Assembly: GCA_015661965.1 (NCBI GenBank)
Contig: DQVA01000130.1
Location: 1 to 6,944 of the forward strand
DNA from: Candidatus Bipolaricaulota bacterium
GTDB lineage: Bacteria > Bipolaricaulota > Bipolaricaulia > Bipolaricaulales > Bipolaricaulaceae
DNA: 6,944 nt
Reading direction: 5' to 3'
Shown here: one piece after another, positions 6,028-6,944 of the stretch
Layout: each line of letters opens with the position of its first letter
How positions within the stretch are numbered: position 1 is the stretch's first letter
Translations under genes and position numbers: made by a program
The notes under the pieces: model-generated
Seen by the model: only the letters and a program-made list of their open reading frames with translations
Told to the model about the DNA's origin: nothing
Databases searched by the model: none

Positions 6028-6944
6028 GGTTCTCCCTCCTCAAATGCCCGGTACTGCAAAGCCTCAGCAAGGTGTTCGGCCCGAATAGTATCAGTACCGG
6101 CCAGGTCCGCAATGGTACGAGCTACCTTGAGCACGCGCACGTAGCCCCGGCCGGTGAGGGCGAAATGGTCTATGGCCCGCGCCAACAGTGCCTTCGCCTC
6201 CCGGTCCAGGGGGCACCGTTCCTCCACCTCGCCGGGGCCCATCTCCGCGTTTGTGCGAGGGCGGGCGAATCTGGCCCCCTGTATTTGTCGGGCCTCCGCT
6301 ACCCGAGCCCGCACCGCCTGGGACGGCTCCCCGGTCCCGTCCCCCAGCAACTCCTCCTTGGTCAGCCGGGGGAGCTGTACGAACAGGTCGATCCTGTCCA
6401 GGAACGGTCCGGAAATGCGCTTGCGGTACTGGACTATCTCGTGAGGGCGGCAGCGGCAGGGCTTTAATGGATCGCCCAAATGCCCGCAGGGGCAAGGGTT
6501 CATGGCCCCCACCAGGGTGAAGGAGGCGGGGAACGTCACCGCCACTCCGGCCCGCACCACCGCGATCCGCCGGTCCTCCAGCGGTTGCCGCAAGGCTTCC
6601 AGCACCTTGCGGTCGAACTCCGGCAGTTCGTCCAGGAACAGGACCCCCTGGTGGGCCAACGTGATCTCCCCGGGGGAGGGGACCCCGTGGCCACCCCCCA
6701 CCATGCCGGCATAGGAGATGGTGTGGTGGGGGGCCCGAAACGGGCGCTCCTGAATCAGGGGGTGCCCGGGAGGTAGCAGGCCGGCCACCGAGTAGATGCG
6801 GGTTACCTCTAGGGCCTCTTCAAAGGAAAGCGGCGGCAGGATGCCGGGGAGACACCGGGCAAGCAGGGATTTACCCCCACCAGGGGGCCCGATCATGAGC
6901 AGGTTATGGCCGCCGGCGGCCGCGATCTCCAGCGCCCGGCGGGC
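6024..6944 (-). CDS. YifB/ComM-family magnesium-chelatase-like AAA+ ATPase (C-terminal 306 residues, 5' end cut)
   Basis: The frame stays open to the right edge; the first visible residues, ARRALEIAAAGGHNLL, are typical of this family just before its P-loop. Numbering visible residues from the edge: Walker A GPPGGGKS (19-26), the family motif FRAPHHTIS (69-77), Walker B GVLFLDELPEF (100-110), sensor-type NPCPCG (149-154) with a second cysteine pair CRC (163-165), and SGPFLDRID (178-186), which holds the probable arginine finger. The Mg-chelatase C-terminal domain follows, with GRGYVRVLKVARTIADLAG and HLAEALQYR. The N-terminal Lon-protease-like domain of full-length members (about 500 residues) lies outside the window. 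ComM in Vibrio cholerae is a hexameric branch-migration helicase acting in natural transformation. YifB homologues are widespread, so a general recombination role is likely, though competence is not shown here. The stop overlaps the bamA GTG by 4 nt. Confidence 0.93.
   Translation of the reverse strand, partial: ARRALEIAAAGGHNLLMIGPPGGGKSLLARCLPGILPPLSFEEALEVTRIYSVAGLLPPGHPLIQERPFRAPHHTISYAGMVGGGHGVPSPGEITLAHQGVLFLDELPEFDRKVLEALRQPLEDRRIAVVRAGVAVTFPASFTLVGAMNPCPCGHLGDPLKPCRCRPHEIVQYRKRISGPFLDRIDLFVQLPRLTKEELLGDGTGEPSQAVRARVAEARQIQGARFARPRTNAEMGPGEVEERCPLDREAKALLARAIDHFALTGRGYVRVLKVARTIADLAGTDTIRAEHLAEALQYRAFEEGEP
6035..6040 (-). promoter_or_regulatory. Shine-Dalgarno for the GTG start of bamA, inside yifB
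   Basis: The minus strand reads AGGAGG, seven bases before GTG 6027-6025. It lies within the last codons of yifB (EEGEP). Together with the GTGA stop/start overlap it identifies the bamA start and indicates coupled translation of the two genes. Confidence 0.75.

Noticed and set aside
1..6944. CRISPR array, insertion sequence, tRNA/rRNA or defence-system genes
   Set aside because: No repeated spacer-like pattern, transposase motif, terminal inverted repeats or tRNA-like cloverleaf was seen on either strand; nearly all sequence is accounted for by housekeeping genes.

Overview
The window is a stretch of bacterial chromosome with high GC content (estimated by eye at a little over 60%). All seven recognisable genes lie on the minus strand, so transcription runs from right to left. 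In that order they are: a YifB/ComM-type AAA+ ATPase (5' end beyond the right edge), BamA/Omp85, an OmpH/Skp-like periplasmic chaperone, FabZ, a single-domain glutamate formiminotransferase, MurD, and the start of the SEDS protein FtsW (cut by the left edge). Coding is dense. The yifB/bamA pair overlaps by 4 nt, fabZ/formiminotransferase by 20 nt, and ompH and fabZ are 5 nt apart. Only three short gaps of about 46 to 100 nt exist, and none holds an RNA gene, mobile element or CRISPR array that I can see.

BamA and Skp mean the organism is a diderm with beta-barrel outer-membrane proteins. The canonical order in many diderms is bamA-skp-lpxD-fabZ-lpxA. Here fabZ follows skp directly and is followed by a folate enzyme, so the lipid A genes are absent from the place where they are often found. 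Together with the compact BamA barrel, this would fit a deep-branching diderm that may lack classical LPS, such as a Deinococcus-Thermus-like or Bipolaricaulota/Acetothermia-like lineage. That assignment is a low-confidence guess; nothing in the window identifies the phylum.

Functionally, the right and central part (bamA, skp, fabZ) serves outer-membrane protein assembly and fatty-acid supply. The left part (murD, ftsW) is a fragment of the division and cell-wall (dcw) cluster: MurD makes UDP-MurNAc-L-Ala-D-Glu in the cytoplasm and FtsW polymerises lipid II at the septum. The formiminotransferase is the metabolic outlier between the two blocks, and yifB leads into bamA by translational coupling.

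I see no clearly new multi-gene system. The most notable features are the architecture of the Skp homologue (membrane anchor, three near-identical heptads, and two copies of the Skp-type first strand), the missing lpx genes, the position of the formiminotransferase, and an enlarged active-site loop in FabZ.
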